From the NCBI GenBank assembly GCA_022822125.1, contig JAJECF010000150.1, positions 1 to 15,820 of the forward strand: a stretch of 15,820 bases of DNA, given 5' to 3'. Source of the DNA: Alphaproteobacteria bacterium. Lineage in GTDB: Bacteria; Pseudomonadota; Alphaproteobacteria; Bin95. The notes beneath the pieces are model-generated. The model was not told the origin of the DNA. It saw only the letters and a list, made by a program, of their open reading frames with translations, and searched no databases. The position numbers and the translations under genes were made by a program. Shown here piece after piece: positions 7,984 to 14,394 of the stretch (positions are counted from its first letter, which is position 1; every line of letters starts with the position of its first letter).

Positions 7984-9398
7984 CGGAAGATTGTCGTCAG
8001 CGAACGCCCGCCGCGCCAGATCGAAATGCGCCACGGTCGGTCGCTGGCCTGGAGAATGGCCTCCGTCTCGGCCGTGCTTCCGGATTCCTGGCCGTCTATG
8101 CTGCGCAGCAGGTCGCCCGGGTGGAAGCCGTGGCGCCTGGCGGGTGAGCCGCGCGCCACATCGGTAATCAGCACGCCGGTGTCGGGCCCGCTGAAGGCGA
8201 ATTCCTCGATGACGGCCGGTGACAGGTTGACGATTTCGGCGCCGGCGAGCGGATGCGGCCCTGTCAATTGCCGGCGGTCGCGCGGCGGCGTCTCCGGCGG
8301 AAGCTCCACCGGGACGACAAGCACCGCTTCCTCCCCGCGCCGGAGGATGCCGAACTCGGCGTTCGCGCCTGTCCGGAGCGTTGTCATGCGGAAACGCAGC
8401 GCCGCCTCATCGAGCACCGGATGCCCGTCTATGGACAGGATGACATCGCCCCGCGCCCCGCCGGCGCGCGCGAACGGCCCGTCGGCGCGGAGGCGCTTGA
8501 CCAGAAGGCCGCCCGGCCGGGCAAGACCGAGCGCTTCCGCGAGGTCGGGCGTCACGGGCTGGCTTCCCACGCCGAGCCACGGGCGCACGACGCGCCCGCC
8601 ATGCCGCGCCCGTTCGACCATGACGCGCACCAAGTTCGACGGGATGGCGAAGCCGACGCCGTGCGAGCCGCCGCTCCGGGAGAAAATCGCCGTGTTCACG
8701 CCGATCACCTCGCCGCCGAGATTGACCAGCGCGCCGCCCGAATTGCCGGGATTGATCGCGGCGTCCGTCTGGATGAAATAACCGGGGCCGCGCACCGAGG
8801 GGCCCGTGCGCGCCAGAGCGGAGACGATGCCGGAGGTCACCGTCTGCCCAATTCCGAAGGGATTGCCGATCGCCAGCACGATGTCGCCGACCTCAAGCTC
8901 GTCGGAATTGCCCAGCACCGCCGGCTGGAGCGTCTCGCCGTCGAGCGCCACCCGCAGCATGGCGAGGTCGCTGCGCTCGTCCGAAGCCACAATTCGGGCC
9001 GGGAATTCGCGCCGGTCGGCCAGCACCACCTTGATCTCGCCGGCATTCTCGACGACATGGTGGTTGGTCACGATAAGCCCGTCTGCGCCGACGATCACTC
9101 CGGAGCCGAGCGAGTTCTGCGCGCGACGCCGGGGCCGCTCGCCGAAGTCGAAGAAACGGCGGAAGAAGGGGTCCTCGAGGAAGGGGAAGCCGGAAAAGGG
9201 CGACCGACGTTCGGTCCTGCGTCCGGTGGCGAAAATGTTGACGACCGTAGGCCGGACGACGCGCGCCACTGGCGCGAAGGAAAGCCGCATTTGCCCGGCC
9301 GATTCCGGCACGACCGGGCGGGGCTCATGCGCGTTCGCCGGTGGGCAGGCAAGCAGCAGCGCCGCCAGAACCCATTGCAAGACTATCGGACGGCGCAT
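7980..9398 (-). CDS. Do-family (DegP/DegQ-like) periplasmic serine protease with two PDZ domains
   Basis: A 472-residue HtrA protease/chaperone for misfolded envelope proteins. Residues 1-23 form a signal peptide (basic start, LAALLLA core, likely cut after ANA). The trypsin-like domain holds the triad H114 (VTNHHVV), D144 (RSDLAML) and S220 (NPGNSGGAL). PDZ1 spans about 272-366 and PDZ2 about 378-472. An aromatic stretch at 66-87 (FSGFPFLEDPFFRRFFDF) matches the LA-loop style of DegP-like proteins. The ATG at 9398 is the only one giving a signal peptide; the open frame extends 66 codons further upstream but without protein-like character. It starts five bases after the SelW-like gene's TAG and has no clear Shine-Dalgarno of its own, which suggests translational coupling. 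Confidence 0.93.
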   Translation of the reverse strand: MRRPIVLQWVLAALLLACPPANAHEPRPVVPESAGQMRLSFAPVARVVRPTVVNIFATGRRTERRSPFSGFPFLEDPFFRRFFDFGERPRRRAQNSLGSGVIVGADGLIVTNHHVVENAGEIKVVLADRREFPARIVASDERSDLAMLRVALDGETLQPAVLGNSDELEVGDIVLAIGNPFGIGQTVTSGIVSALARTGPSVRGPGYFIQTDAAINPGNSGGALVNLGGEVIGVNTAIFSRSGGSHGVGFAIPSNLVRVMVERARHGGRVVRPWLGVGSQPVTPDLAEALGLARPGGLLVKRLRADGPFARAGGARGDVILSIDGHPVLDEAALRFRMTTLRTGANAEFGILRRGEEAVLVVPVELPPETPPRDRRQLTGPHPLAGAEIVNLSPAVIEEFAFSGPDTGVLITDVARGSPARRHGFHPGDLLRSIDGQESGSTAETEAILQASDRPWRISIWRGGRSLTTIFR

Positions 9399-9403
9399 GC
9401 GGG

Positions 9404-9625
9404 CTATGACAGCGCGTGCAGTTCCTCGTCCGTGGGGAAACGTCCTGCCGCCTTCTTCGAGAACAGCATCTTGCCGCCCCGCCGGATTTCGAAGACGCCG
9501 CCCCGGCCCTTCACCAGCGCCACCGCAAGGCCTGTATTCGCCTGCAGGATGTCCCTCGCACGGAGGGCGCGCGGCTCGTAGTTTCAAGCCACGCAATATT
9601 CGATCGACAGGGTCCGCTCGGACAT
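9404..9625 (-). CDS. selW: SelW-like (Rdx family) selenoprotein with in-frame UGA as selenocysteine
   Basis: Read through one TGA (9584-9586), this frame encodes 73 residues of the Rdx (SelW/SelT/SelH) thioredoxin-like family, proposed thiol/selenol oxidoreductases. The protein starts MSERTLSIEYCVA, then TGA, then NYEPRALRARDIL; later come GRGGVFEIRRGGK and FSKKAAGRFPTDEEL, all family hallmarks. The motif is C11-V-A-U14, with UGA exactly where CxxC homologues have the second cysteine. The ATG has a strong GAGGAG seven to eight bases upstream, and the frame closes at TAG (9404-9406). The stem-loop at 9553-9567 fits a bacterial SECIS. A nonsense mutation (TGC to TGA) is the alternative, but no other damage is seen. 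SelA, SelB and tRNA-Sec are not in the window, so the decoding machinery is unproven. Confidence 0.85.
9553..9567 (-). promoter_or_regulatory. Candidate bacterial SECIS stem-loop
   Basis: On the minus strand, 16 bases after the UGA, CCCTC and GAGGG form a perfect 5-bp stem around the loop CGTGC. The loop opens 21 bases from the UGA and has G at its second position, followed by U. This agrees with the published bacterial SECIS pattern: a short apical loop with a G among its first two bases, about 16-37 bases past the UGA. The stem is short, and lower-stem pairing is not obvious, so the exact structure is uncertain. Confidence 0.6.
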
Positions 9626-9657
9626 GGGGGCGCCTCCTCGCGAGGGATGTACCGGCA

Positions 9658-9732
9658 TGGCGACCCCAACGGGGATCGAACCCGTGTCTCCACCTTGAAA
9701 GGGTGGTGTCCTAACCTCTAGACGATGGGGTC
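9658..9732 (-). tRNA. tRNA-Glu (anticodon UUC), CCA encoded
   Basis: A full cloverleaf is readable on the minus strand. The acceptor stem GACCCCA pairs with TGGGGTC, followed by discriminator G and an encoded CCA (9658-9660). The anticodon stem CCACC/GGTGG encloses loop CTTTCAA, giving anticodon TTC for glutamate. The T arm is ACGGG-TTCGATC-CCCGT, and the D arm has GTCTAGAGGTTAGGAC. Without CCA it is 72 nt. It lies only 32 bases upstream of the SelW-like gene, in the same direction, so the mRNA may begin with the tRNA transcript. Confidence 0.97.
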
Positions 9733-9746
9733 TCGCCGAGGCCGGC

Positions 9747-9775
9747 GAGATAACGCGTCCCGCCTCGCTTGGCAA
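9747..9775 (-). promoter_or_regulatory. Sigma-70-type promoter for tRNA-Glu
   Basis: On the minus strand TTGCCA (9770-9775) and TATCTC (9747-9752) are separated by 17 bases, and the tRNA 5' end is 14 bases further on. Spacing and position are those of a housekeeping tRNA promoter in alphaproteobacteria. It may also drive the selW-protease operon, since I see no separate promoter in the 32 bases after the tRNA. Confidence 0.55.
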
Positions 9776-10141
9776 GCGTTGCGCAGATCGGCGCCTGCAT
9801 AAACCGGCGCGATCCTCCGTCCCGCCGGCCCGATAACGCCGCGCAGACCGGGATATTCGCGAGAGATCCGGGCTAACGCTCCTCCACCGGATTGTCCCGA
9901 CCGCTCCGCCTGTGTCCATTCCGCCGCAACTTTGCCTGTCTCAAGCGCTCGGGCGCGATGCGACAATCGGCACAGCCGCGCCTCCTTGAAGGCGGCCCGC
10001 GGACGACTATATGCTGCCAGTAATAAGCTTCCGCGCTCATGACCGCCTTGCCCCGACGCCGTTTCCGGCGGAGCGGGACGGGACAGGTGCAAGCGCGGAC
10101 TGATGAATGGACCGAGAGATTGAAGGAAGGAGACCTGCCCC
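9776..10141. other. Divergent intergenic region between tRNA-Glu and the DJ-1-like gene
   Basis: About 365 bases without a supported gene. Open frames cross it on the minus strand but show no family resemblance and no ribosome site. On the plus strand a weak sigma-70-like pair, TTGAAG (9986-9991) and TATATG (10008-10013) with a 16-base spacer, could serve the DJ-1-like gene and would leave a leader of about 120 bases. That leader holds a small hairpin, CGCCG-TTTC-CGGCG (10057-10070). No riboswitch class was recognised. Confidence 0.4.
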
Positions 10142-10717
10142 ATGTCCGATCAGAAGCGCCTTTCCGGCATGACCGTCGCCGTGCTCGTCGCCAACGGCTT
10201 CGAGGAGATCATCATGACCGACACGCAGAAGGCGCTGGCCGCCGAAGGCGCCGCGATCCGCATCGTCAGCCATGAGATCGGGCTGGCCAATGGATGGCAT
10301 GAAGGGACCTGGGGCCACAATTTCTATATCGACACCCGTATTTCGGACGCGCTGCCGAGCGATTTCGACGGCCTGCTTGTGCCTGGCGGCGAGCGGAATA
10401 TTGCCGCGCTCAGGGAGAACGCCCATGCCCGCCGGGTGGTCAAGGGCATGGTGGATGCAGGCAAGCCGGTCGCCATGGTGGGCGACGCGATCGAAATGCT
10501 CGTGGCCGCCGAGGCCGCGAGAGGCCGCAAGGTCACCGGCGCCGAGGCGTCCCGCGCCCGCGTCGAGGCGGTGGGCGCTGTCTGGTCCGAAGCGCCGTTC
10601 GTTGCGGATGGAAGCCTGATTACCGCCGCGAGTTCAGAAGAGCTGGAAAGCCTTATCGCCGCCATGATCGACAGCCTTCTCGCCGCCCCAGAAGGCGAGC
10701 GCCAACAGGCCGCCTGA
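10142..10717 (+). CDS. DJ-1/PfpI-family protein lacking the nucleophilic cysteine
   Basis: A 191-residue protein with the DJ-1/PfpI flavodoxin-like fold. Visible family features are VAVLVANGFEEIIM (12-25), including the conserved glutamate after GFE, and FDGLLVPGG (75-83). At the nucleophile elbow, where family enzymes read roughly AICHG, this protein has MVGDA (112-116): glycine 114 replaces the cysteine and aspartate 115 the histidine. There is no cysteine in the chain at all. Protease, deglycase or glyoxalase chemistry at the usual site is therefore unlikely; a binding or regulatory role is inferred. The ATG has a strong AAGGAGA upstream. The gene stands alone and converges on the flavodoxin-fold gene. 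Confidence 0.85.
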   Translation: MSDQKRLSGMTVAVLVANGFEEIIMTDTQKALAAEGAAIRIVSHEIGLANGWHEGTWGHNFYIDTRISDALPSDFDGLLVPGGERNIAALRENAHARRVVKGMVDAGKPVAMVGDAIEMLVAAEAARGRKVTGAEASRARVEAVGAVWSEAPFVADGSLITAASSEELESLIAAMIDSLLAAPEGERQQAA

Positions 10718-10742
10718 CTCTTCGGCAGGAAACCGACCGGTG

Positions 10743-10763
10743 CCGGCGCCTCTCTGGCGCCGG
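10743..10763 (+). terminator. Hairpin terminator after the DJ-1-like gene
   Basis: CCGGCGCC (10743-10750) and GGCGCCGG (10756-10763) form a perfect 8-bp GC stem around loop TCTCT, 25 bases past the stop at 10717. Only two T follow, so efficiency as an intrinsic terminator is uncertain. It could also act on the convergent minus-strand transcript ending at 10881. The rest of 10718-10880 shows no gene. Confidence 0.5.
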
Positions 10764-10880
10764 TTGCCATCCGGAGCGCAGTCTGGCCGAAACAGGGCCA
10801 GGGGCCGCAGTCAGGAATCGATTATCCTCTCGTCGTCCGGGGCGGGCTCCTTCACGAATCGCAGCCCGGCGCCGCCAGTA

Positions 10881-11348
10881 TCAGAACACGCCCGCTTCGA
10901 GGCCGGCGGCCAGCGTCATGCCGAGTTCCTCGCAATTTGCTGCGAATGCCTCCTGCCATTCCCCCCGGCAGAGCACCGGTTCCGCTACGGCGCGCCAGCG
11001 CAGGCCGGTGGTAATGGTCTCGATCGCGCGCCTCGTGCCCGTGCCGTCATGCCCCGCGCGGATATAGAAGCCGAAAGGACGACCCTGGGTCTCCTCCAGG
11101 CAGGGATAGTAGATGCGGTCGAAGAAGTCCTTCAGCGCGCCGCTCATATAGCCAAGATTTTCCGTCGTTCCGAGCAGCAGCGCATCGGCCGCGAGGACAT
11201 GGTCCGGCGCCGCGTCGAAGGGGCTCATGACCTCCGTTTCGACGCTCTCGATATCGGGATGGCGCGCGCCGGCCGCCGCGGCGTCCCGCAGCCGGAGCGT
11301 ATTCGGCGAGGGCGCGTGCGCGACGATCAGCAGGCGACGGCCGGACAT
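10881..11348 (-). CDS. Flavodoxin-fold / NAD(P)H-dependent FMN reductase-like protein
   Basis: A 155-residue protein with a flavodoxin-like alpha/beta fold. The first strand LLIVAHAPSPNT (6-17) leads into the phosphate-binding loop for FMN, and TTENLGYMSGALKDFFDRIY (61-80) matches the flavin-contacting segment of NADPH-dependent FMN reductase and flavodoxin families. It is probably a small flavoprotein carrying electrons or reducing a quinone or other acceptor; the partner is unknown. The ATG at 11348 lies inside the end of the upstream dehydrogenase gene, overlapping it by 22 bases, so the two are likely translated together. A link with the Ldh2-type enzyme as redox partner is only inference from this overlap. 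Confidence 0.8.
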   Translation of the reverse strand: MSGRRLLIVAHAPSPNTLRLRDAAAAGARHPDIESVETEVMSPFDAAPDHVLAADALLLGTTENLGYMSGALKDFFDRIYYPCLEETQGRPFGFYIRAGHDGTGTRRAIETITTGLRWRAVAEPVLCRGEWQEAFAANCEELGMTLAAGLEAGVF

Positions 11349-12418
11349 GCCCGCTCCAGCAGGAAGGGGGCGCCCGAACCGGCGGCGACGGCGCGGATTT
11401 CCTCGAACAGCGTTTCCGTCATCGGGAGTCCAGTCCGCAGCCGCTCGCGGCGCGCTTCATGTTCGGGGTCGCCGGGCACAAGCACCGGCTGCGCCGGGTC
11501 AGCGGGCGGCGACGCCCTCAGTTCGGCCATCAGCCCGCCAAGGTCGGCGGCAAAGTCTGCGTTGAAAAAGGCGGGGTCGAGCGCAAGGAAGAAATGGCCG
11601 ACCTCAATGAACCGGCCGGGTTCGCCCGTCCCGAGGTCGATGCCGCCGACATTTGCACCGCCGAGCACGCTGGCGAGGATATCCACCATCACCGCCAGGC
11701 CGTAACCTTTGTGGCTGCCGAGCGTGCGGTTGCCGCCGAGCGGCGTCAGGCGCTTCGGCTTCGCATCGAAGGCGGCGGCCGCGTCGGTCTCGGGCCGGCC
11801 GTCCGGGCGCAAGGCCCAGCCTTCCGGCAGCGGCTTGCCGGCCCGGCGCGCGATGTTGACCTTGCCGACCGCAACGGTGCTGGTCGCCATGTCGAGCGAG
11901 AACGGGTCGCCCTCCGCCGGGCTCGCGGCGAAGGCGATCGGATTGGTGGAGAAACGCGGCTCGCGGGCGCCGGTCGGCACCACGGAACGCTGGGTCGTGC
12001 CGGTGCAGGCGAAGCCGATAAGGCCGCGCTCGGCGGCTATCGTCGAATAGACGCCGGCCGCGCCGAAATGGTTGGAATGGACGACGACCGAGACGCCGAG
12101 ACCAGCCAGAGCCGCCTTGTCGCAGGCCCGCTCCATGGCGAAGCGCGCCGCCGGATGGCCGAGGCCGTGGCCCGCATCGACCAGGGTCAGCACCGGCCCC
12201 TCGCGGAGTGTGCAAACCTCCGCCAGCGGGTCGATCTTGCCGTCGCGCCGGCGCTGGTCATAGGTCGGCAGCATGCCGATGCCGTGGCTGTCTATGCCGC
12301 GCAGATCGGCTTCGACCACCAGTTCCACGGCGGTTTCGACAGGCTCCGGGCGCATGCCCCAGGACAGAAACACCGCCCGGATCTGTTCCGCCAGCAGGGT
12401 GTGCGGGACGGTAATCAT
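11327..12418 (-). CDS. Ldh2/malate dehydrogenase-family NAD(P)-dependent oxidoreductase (copy 1)
   Basis: A 363-residue cytoplasmic dehydrogenase of the type-2 malate/L-lactate dehydrogenase family, which reduces or oxidises 2-hydroxy acids (malate, lactate, ureidoglycolate, sulfolactate) or cyclic imines with NAD(P). Family motifs: GIDSHGIGMLPTY (41-53), HSNHFGAAG (114-122) with H117 as candidate catalytic histidine, STNPIAFAASP, LDMATSTVAVGKV and a late SHKGYGLAVMVDIL. I chose the ATG at 12418 because residues from there align without gaps to copy 2; the frame stays open 47 codons upstream, through the small gene, without conserved sequence. Substrate cannot be told. It overlaps the flavodoxin-fold gene downstream. 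Confidence 0.9.
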   Translation of the reverse strand: MITVPHTLLAEQIRAVFLSWGMRPEPVETAVELVVEADLRGIDSHGIGMLPTYDQRRRDGKIDPLAEVCTLREGPVLTLVDAGHGLGHPAARFAMERACDKAALAGLGVSVVVHSNHFGAAGVYSTIAAERGLIGFACTGTTQRSVVPTGAREPRFSTNPIAFAASPAEGDPFSLDMATSTVAVGKVNIARRAGKPLPEGWALRPDGRPETDAAAAFDAKPKRLTPLGGNRTLGSHKGYGLAVMVDILASVLGGANVGGIDLGTGEPGRFIEVGHFFLALDPAFFNADFAADLGGLMAELRASPPADPAQPVLVPGDPEHEARRERLRTGLPMTETLFEEIRAVAAGSGAPFLLERACPAVAC

Positions 12419-12464
12419 GATCGCTTCAGCAGCAAAGGGCGGCGGCGTGGATGCAAGCCGGCCG

Positions 12465-12782
12465 CTACCGGCTCTGCCGCGCCAGAAGAATGTCGATCTT
12501 GCGGTGCAGCTCGGTCTGGCCGGCCTCCACTTTCCCCAGGCGCGCGTCCATCGCCGCAATATTTGTCTGCAACACCGCGATTGCGACGCCGTTTTCGTGG
12601 ATCGCCTCGCGGTCGGCCTGCGTTTCGAGCGCGATCCAGCCTACCGGCGCCAGAAAGGCGACGACGAGAGCCACCGCCATCGGGTTGCGGGTAAGATCGC
12701 CGCCGCCCGACTTCGCCAGCAAACGCCGAAGTGCCTGCCTTTCCGCAGCAGTGAGGGGGGCGTCGGTCGAATCCACAGCCAT
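12465..12782 (-). CDS. Small membrane-anchored coiled-coil protein of unknown function
   Basis: A 105-residue protein I cannot assign to a characterised family. It has a polar N terminus (1-33), one membrane helix at about 35-52 (MAVALVVAFLAPVGWIALE), and a C-terminal heptad-like helix at about 55-103 (IAVLQTNIAAMDARLGKVEA). The layout resembles small holin-associated or XhlA-like proteins, but no phage gene is nearby. It is placed between the two dehydrogenase genes on the same strand, 46 bp from copy 1. The ATG at 12782 has only a weak purine run upstream; an internal ATG at M35 would start directly at the membrane helix and is less likely. Coding is supported by the ordered helix and heptad pattern. 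Confidence 0.65.
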   Translation of the reverse strand: MAVDSTDAPLTAAERQALRRLLAKSGGGDLTRNPMAVALVVAFLAPVGWIALETQADREAIHENGVAIAVLQTNIAAMDARLGKVEAGQTELHRKIDILLARQSR

Positions 12783-12795
12783 CCGTTCATTCTTT

Positions 12796-12834
12796 GACAG
12801 CCCGGCGAGGTTACAGGCCCGCCGCCTTTCTGTC
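12796..12834 (-). other. Imperfect hairpin in the leader of the small membrane protein
   Basis: GACAG (12796-12800) pairs with CTGTC (12830-12834), and CGGCG (12803-12807) with CGCCG (12820-12824), leaving a 12-base loop and an asymmetric internal bulge. It occupies the 72-bp gap between copy 2 of the dehydrogenase and the small membrane gene, ending 14 bases before the ATG. No T-run follows on the minus strand, so a leader structure fits better than an intrinsic terminator. Confidence 0.3.
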
Positions 12835-12854
12835 AGCAGGAAACCGTCCGGCTG

Positions 12855-13886
12855 TCAGTCCTCCAGCATGAAAGGCGCGCCGGTGCGCGTGCAGACGTCG
12901 CGCAGTTCCTCGAACAGCGTATCCGTCATCGGGATGCCGTTCGCCTTGCGCTCCGCATGGGCCGCATATTCCGGGTCACCGGCCACCATGACGGGCTCTG
13001 CCGGGTCGGCGGGCGGCGTCGCGCGCAGCATGTCGAGCAGCCGGTCCATATCGGCCTCGAACGCGCCTTCCTCGCGCAGATGCGAGGGGTCGATGGCGAA
13101 GAAGAAATGCCCGGTCTCATGGCCGAGGCAGCCGGAGAGCGTCGCGCAGAGGATCTCCACCATGGCGCCGAGGCCGTAGCCCTTGTGGCCGCCGAGCGCG
13201 CGCGTGCCGCCGAGCGGTGTCAACAGCCCGACGTCATGCCCGAGCGGCGCATCCGTAATCGGCGCGCCGGTGCGGTCCACCATCCAGCCTTCCGGCAGCG
13301 GCTTGCCCGCGCGCCGCGCGATCGAGACCTTGCCGAAGGCGACCGTGCTCGTCGCCATGTCGAGGGCGAAGGGCCGGTTCGCTGCCGCCGGGGCCGCAAA
13401 GCCGATAGGGTTGGTGCCGAGCGCGGCGGCGGCGCCGAACATCGGGGCCACCTGCTTGGTCGGTGCATTGGTGAGCGAGAGGCCGACCAGCCCCTCCGCC
13501 GCCGCCATCCCGGAATAGTAGCCCGCCGCGCCGTAATGGTTGGAGTTGCGCACCGCAACCGCCGCCGCGCCGATCTCGCGCGCCTTGTCCATCGCCGTCC
13601 GCATGGCGAGCACGGCGGGCGGATGGCCGAGGCTCCGCCCGGCGTCGATCAGCGCCAGCGCGCCCGTCTCGCGCTCGATGCGGATCTCGGGACGAGGGTC
13701 GATGCGGCCCGTCTCCATCGCCGTCTGGTAGTGCGGCAGCATGCCGACCCCGTGGCTGTCTATGCCGGCGAGGTCCGTCTCGACCATGACATGGACGGTC
13801 GTCTCGATATGGTCCGGCGCCATGCCCCAGGTCCCGAAGACCGCGGCGATCTGGCGGCGGAGCAGGGCGTCGTCGATGGTGCGCAT
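12855..13886 (-). CDS. Ldh2/malate dehydrogenase-family NAD(P)-dependent oxidoreductase (copy 2)
   Basis: A 343-residue paralogue of the gene at 11327-12418. The first 122 residues align without gaps, including GIDSHGVGMLPHY (41-53) and NSNHYGAAG (114-122) with H117. Shared later segments include DMATSTVAFGKVSIARRAGK, KPLPEGW, and the tail PPADPAEPVMVAGDPE. Copy 2 lacks a roughly 13-residue loop found in copy 1 before GHFF. As in the family, it should oxidise or reduce a 2-hydroxy acid or imine with NAD(P); the substrate is unknown. The ATG at 13886 has GGGAGA close upstream. It is divergent from the NTF2-like gene across a 52-bp gap. Longer frames upstream were rejected because they run antisense through that gene. 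Confidence 0.92.
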   Translation of the reverse strand: MRTIDDALLRRQIAAVFGTWGMAPDHIETTVHVMVETDLAGIDSHGVGMLPHYQTAMETGRIDPRPEIRIERETGALALIDAGRSLGHPPAVLAMRTAMDKAREIGAAAVAVRNSNHYGAAGYYSGMAAAEGLVGLSLTNAPTKQVAPMFGAAAALGTNPIGFAAPAAANRPFALDMATSTVAFGKVSIARRAGKPLPEGWMVDRTGAPITDAPLGHDVGLLTPLGGTRALGGHKGYGLGAMVEILCATLSGCLGHETGHFFFAIDPSHLREEGAFEADMDRLLDMLRATPPADPAEPVMVAGDPEYAAHAERKANGIPMTDTLFEELRDVCTRTGAPFMLED

Positions 13887-13914
13887 GGTCTCTCCCCCCT
13901 CTCCGGCGCATGAT

Positions 13915-13924
13915 AAGCATGCTT
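13915..13924. promoter_or_regulatory. Palindrome AAGCATGCTT in a divergent promoter gap
   Basis: A perfect 10-bp palindrome in the 52-bp gap between the divergent dehydrogenase (copy 2) and NTF2-like genes, 14 bases before the latter's start and touching its Shine-Dalgarno. It could be an operator controlling both genes, but it is short enough to arise by chance. Confidence 0.3.
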
Positions 13925-13938
13925 GGGGAGGAAGCGCG

Positions 13939-14388
13939 ATGGCCGATTTCGATATGCCCGACGAAGATGCGGAGGCGATCCGGGCCTGGTTCGACGAATG
14001 GGGGGCGGAGGTGGCGCGGCGGGATTTCGCCGCCGCGCGGCGGCGTTTCGACCCGGATGCGCTCGGCTTCGGCACCTGGATGGACCATGTCGAGGGGCTG
14101 GATGCGCTTGAGGCGCGGCAATGGCGCAGCATCTGGCCCCGTATCGAGGATTTCGAGCATCTGACGGACGGCCTGCGCTGCATGGTCTCGCCGGACCGGC
14201 TGATGGCCTTCGGGATGACGGTGTGGACCTCCACCGGCTTCCATGAGGACGGGACCGCCTATGAGCGGCCGGGCCGGACGACGGCGGTGTTTGCGCGGGA
14301 GAAGCCCGGCGACCCGTGGCGCTGCGTGCATACCCATGTTTCGCTCTTCCGGGACGTGCCGCAGCGCTCCTGGGGCCGCCGGACCTGA
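13939..14388 (+). CDS. NTF2-like / SnoaL-like family protein
   Basis: A 149-residue single-domain protein with the NTF2-like cone fold pattern: an N-terminal helix pair (EAIRAWFDEWGAEVARRDFA), a central FGTWMDHVEGLDALEARQW segment and a C-terminal sheet (TTAVFAREKPGDPWRCVHTH). Family members are small enzymes (cyclases, isomerases) or ligand-binding proteins, and no specific function can be given. The ATG at 13939 has an excellent GGGGAGGAA six bases upstream, which rules out the longer frame that begins inside the divergent dehydrogenase gene. The aromatic/acidic residues in the cavity region are preserved, but no catalytic set was recognised. It faces the convergent small DUF1127-like gene with a 7-bp-stem hairpin between. 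Confidence 0.82.
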   Translation: MADFDMPDEDAEAIRAWFDEWGAEVARRDFAAARRRFDPDALGFGTWMDHVEGLDALEARQWRSIWPRIEDFEHLTDGLRCMVSPDRLMAFGMTVWTSTGFHEDGTAYERPGRTTAVFAREKPGDPWRCVHTHVSLFRDVPQRSWGRRT

Positions 14389-14394
14389 CCGCAA

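Noticed and set aside
7744..9581. Long plus-strand open frames antisense to rarA and the protease
   Set aside because: They lie opposite well-recognised genes, are rich in R, A, P and S, and have no recognisable motif or ribosome site.
9399..9596. N-terminal 66-codon extension of the protease gene
   Set aside because: It would place the signal peptide internally and overlaps the selW frame; the ATG at 9398 gives a proper signal peptide.
9404..9625. SelW-like gene as a simple pseudogene
   Set aside because: The sole interruption is UGA at the known selenocysteine site, the rest of the frame is intact, and a SECIS-like stem-loop follows; recoding is the better reading, though not proven.
9584..9919. 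Minus-strand 111-codon frame ending at the UGA
   Set aside because: Only its last 13 codons, from the ATG at 9625, belong to a real gene (selW); the rest runs through tRNA-Glu.
9718..10143. 141-codon minus-strand frame in the divergent intergenic region
   Set aside because: It ends in the tRNA gene, would start on the ribosome site of the DJ-1-like gene, and has no family resemblance.
11459..12694. 411-codon plus-strand frame antisense to the first dehydrogenase
   Set aside because: Composition is low-complexity basic and it mirrors a conserved enzyme; shadow frame.
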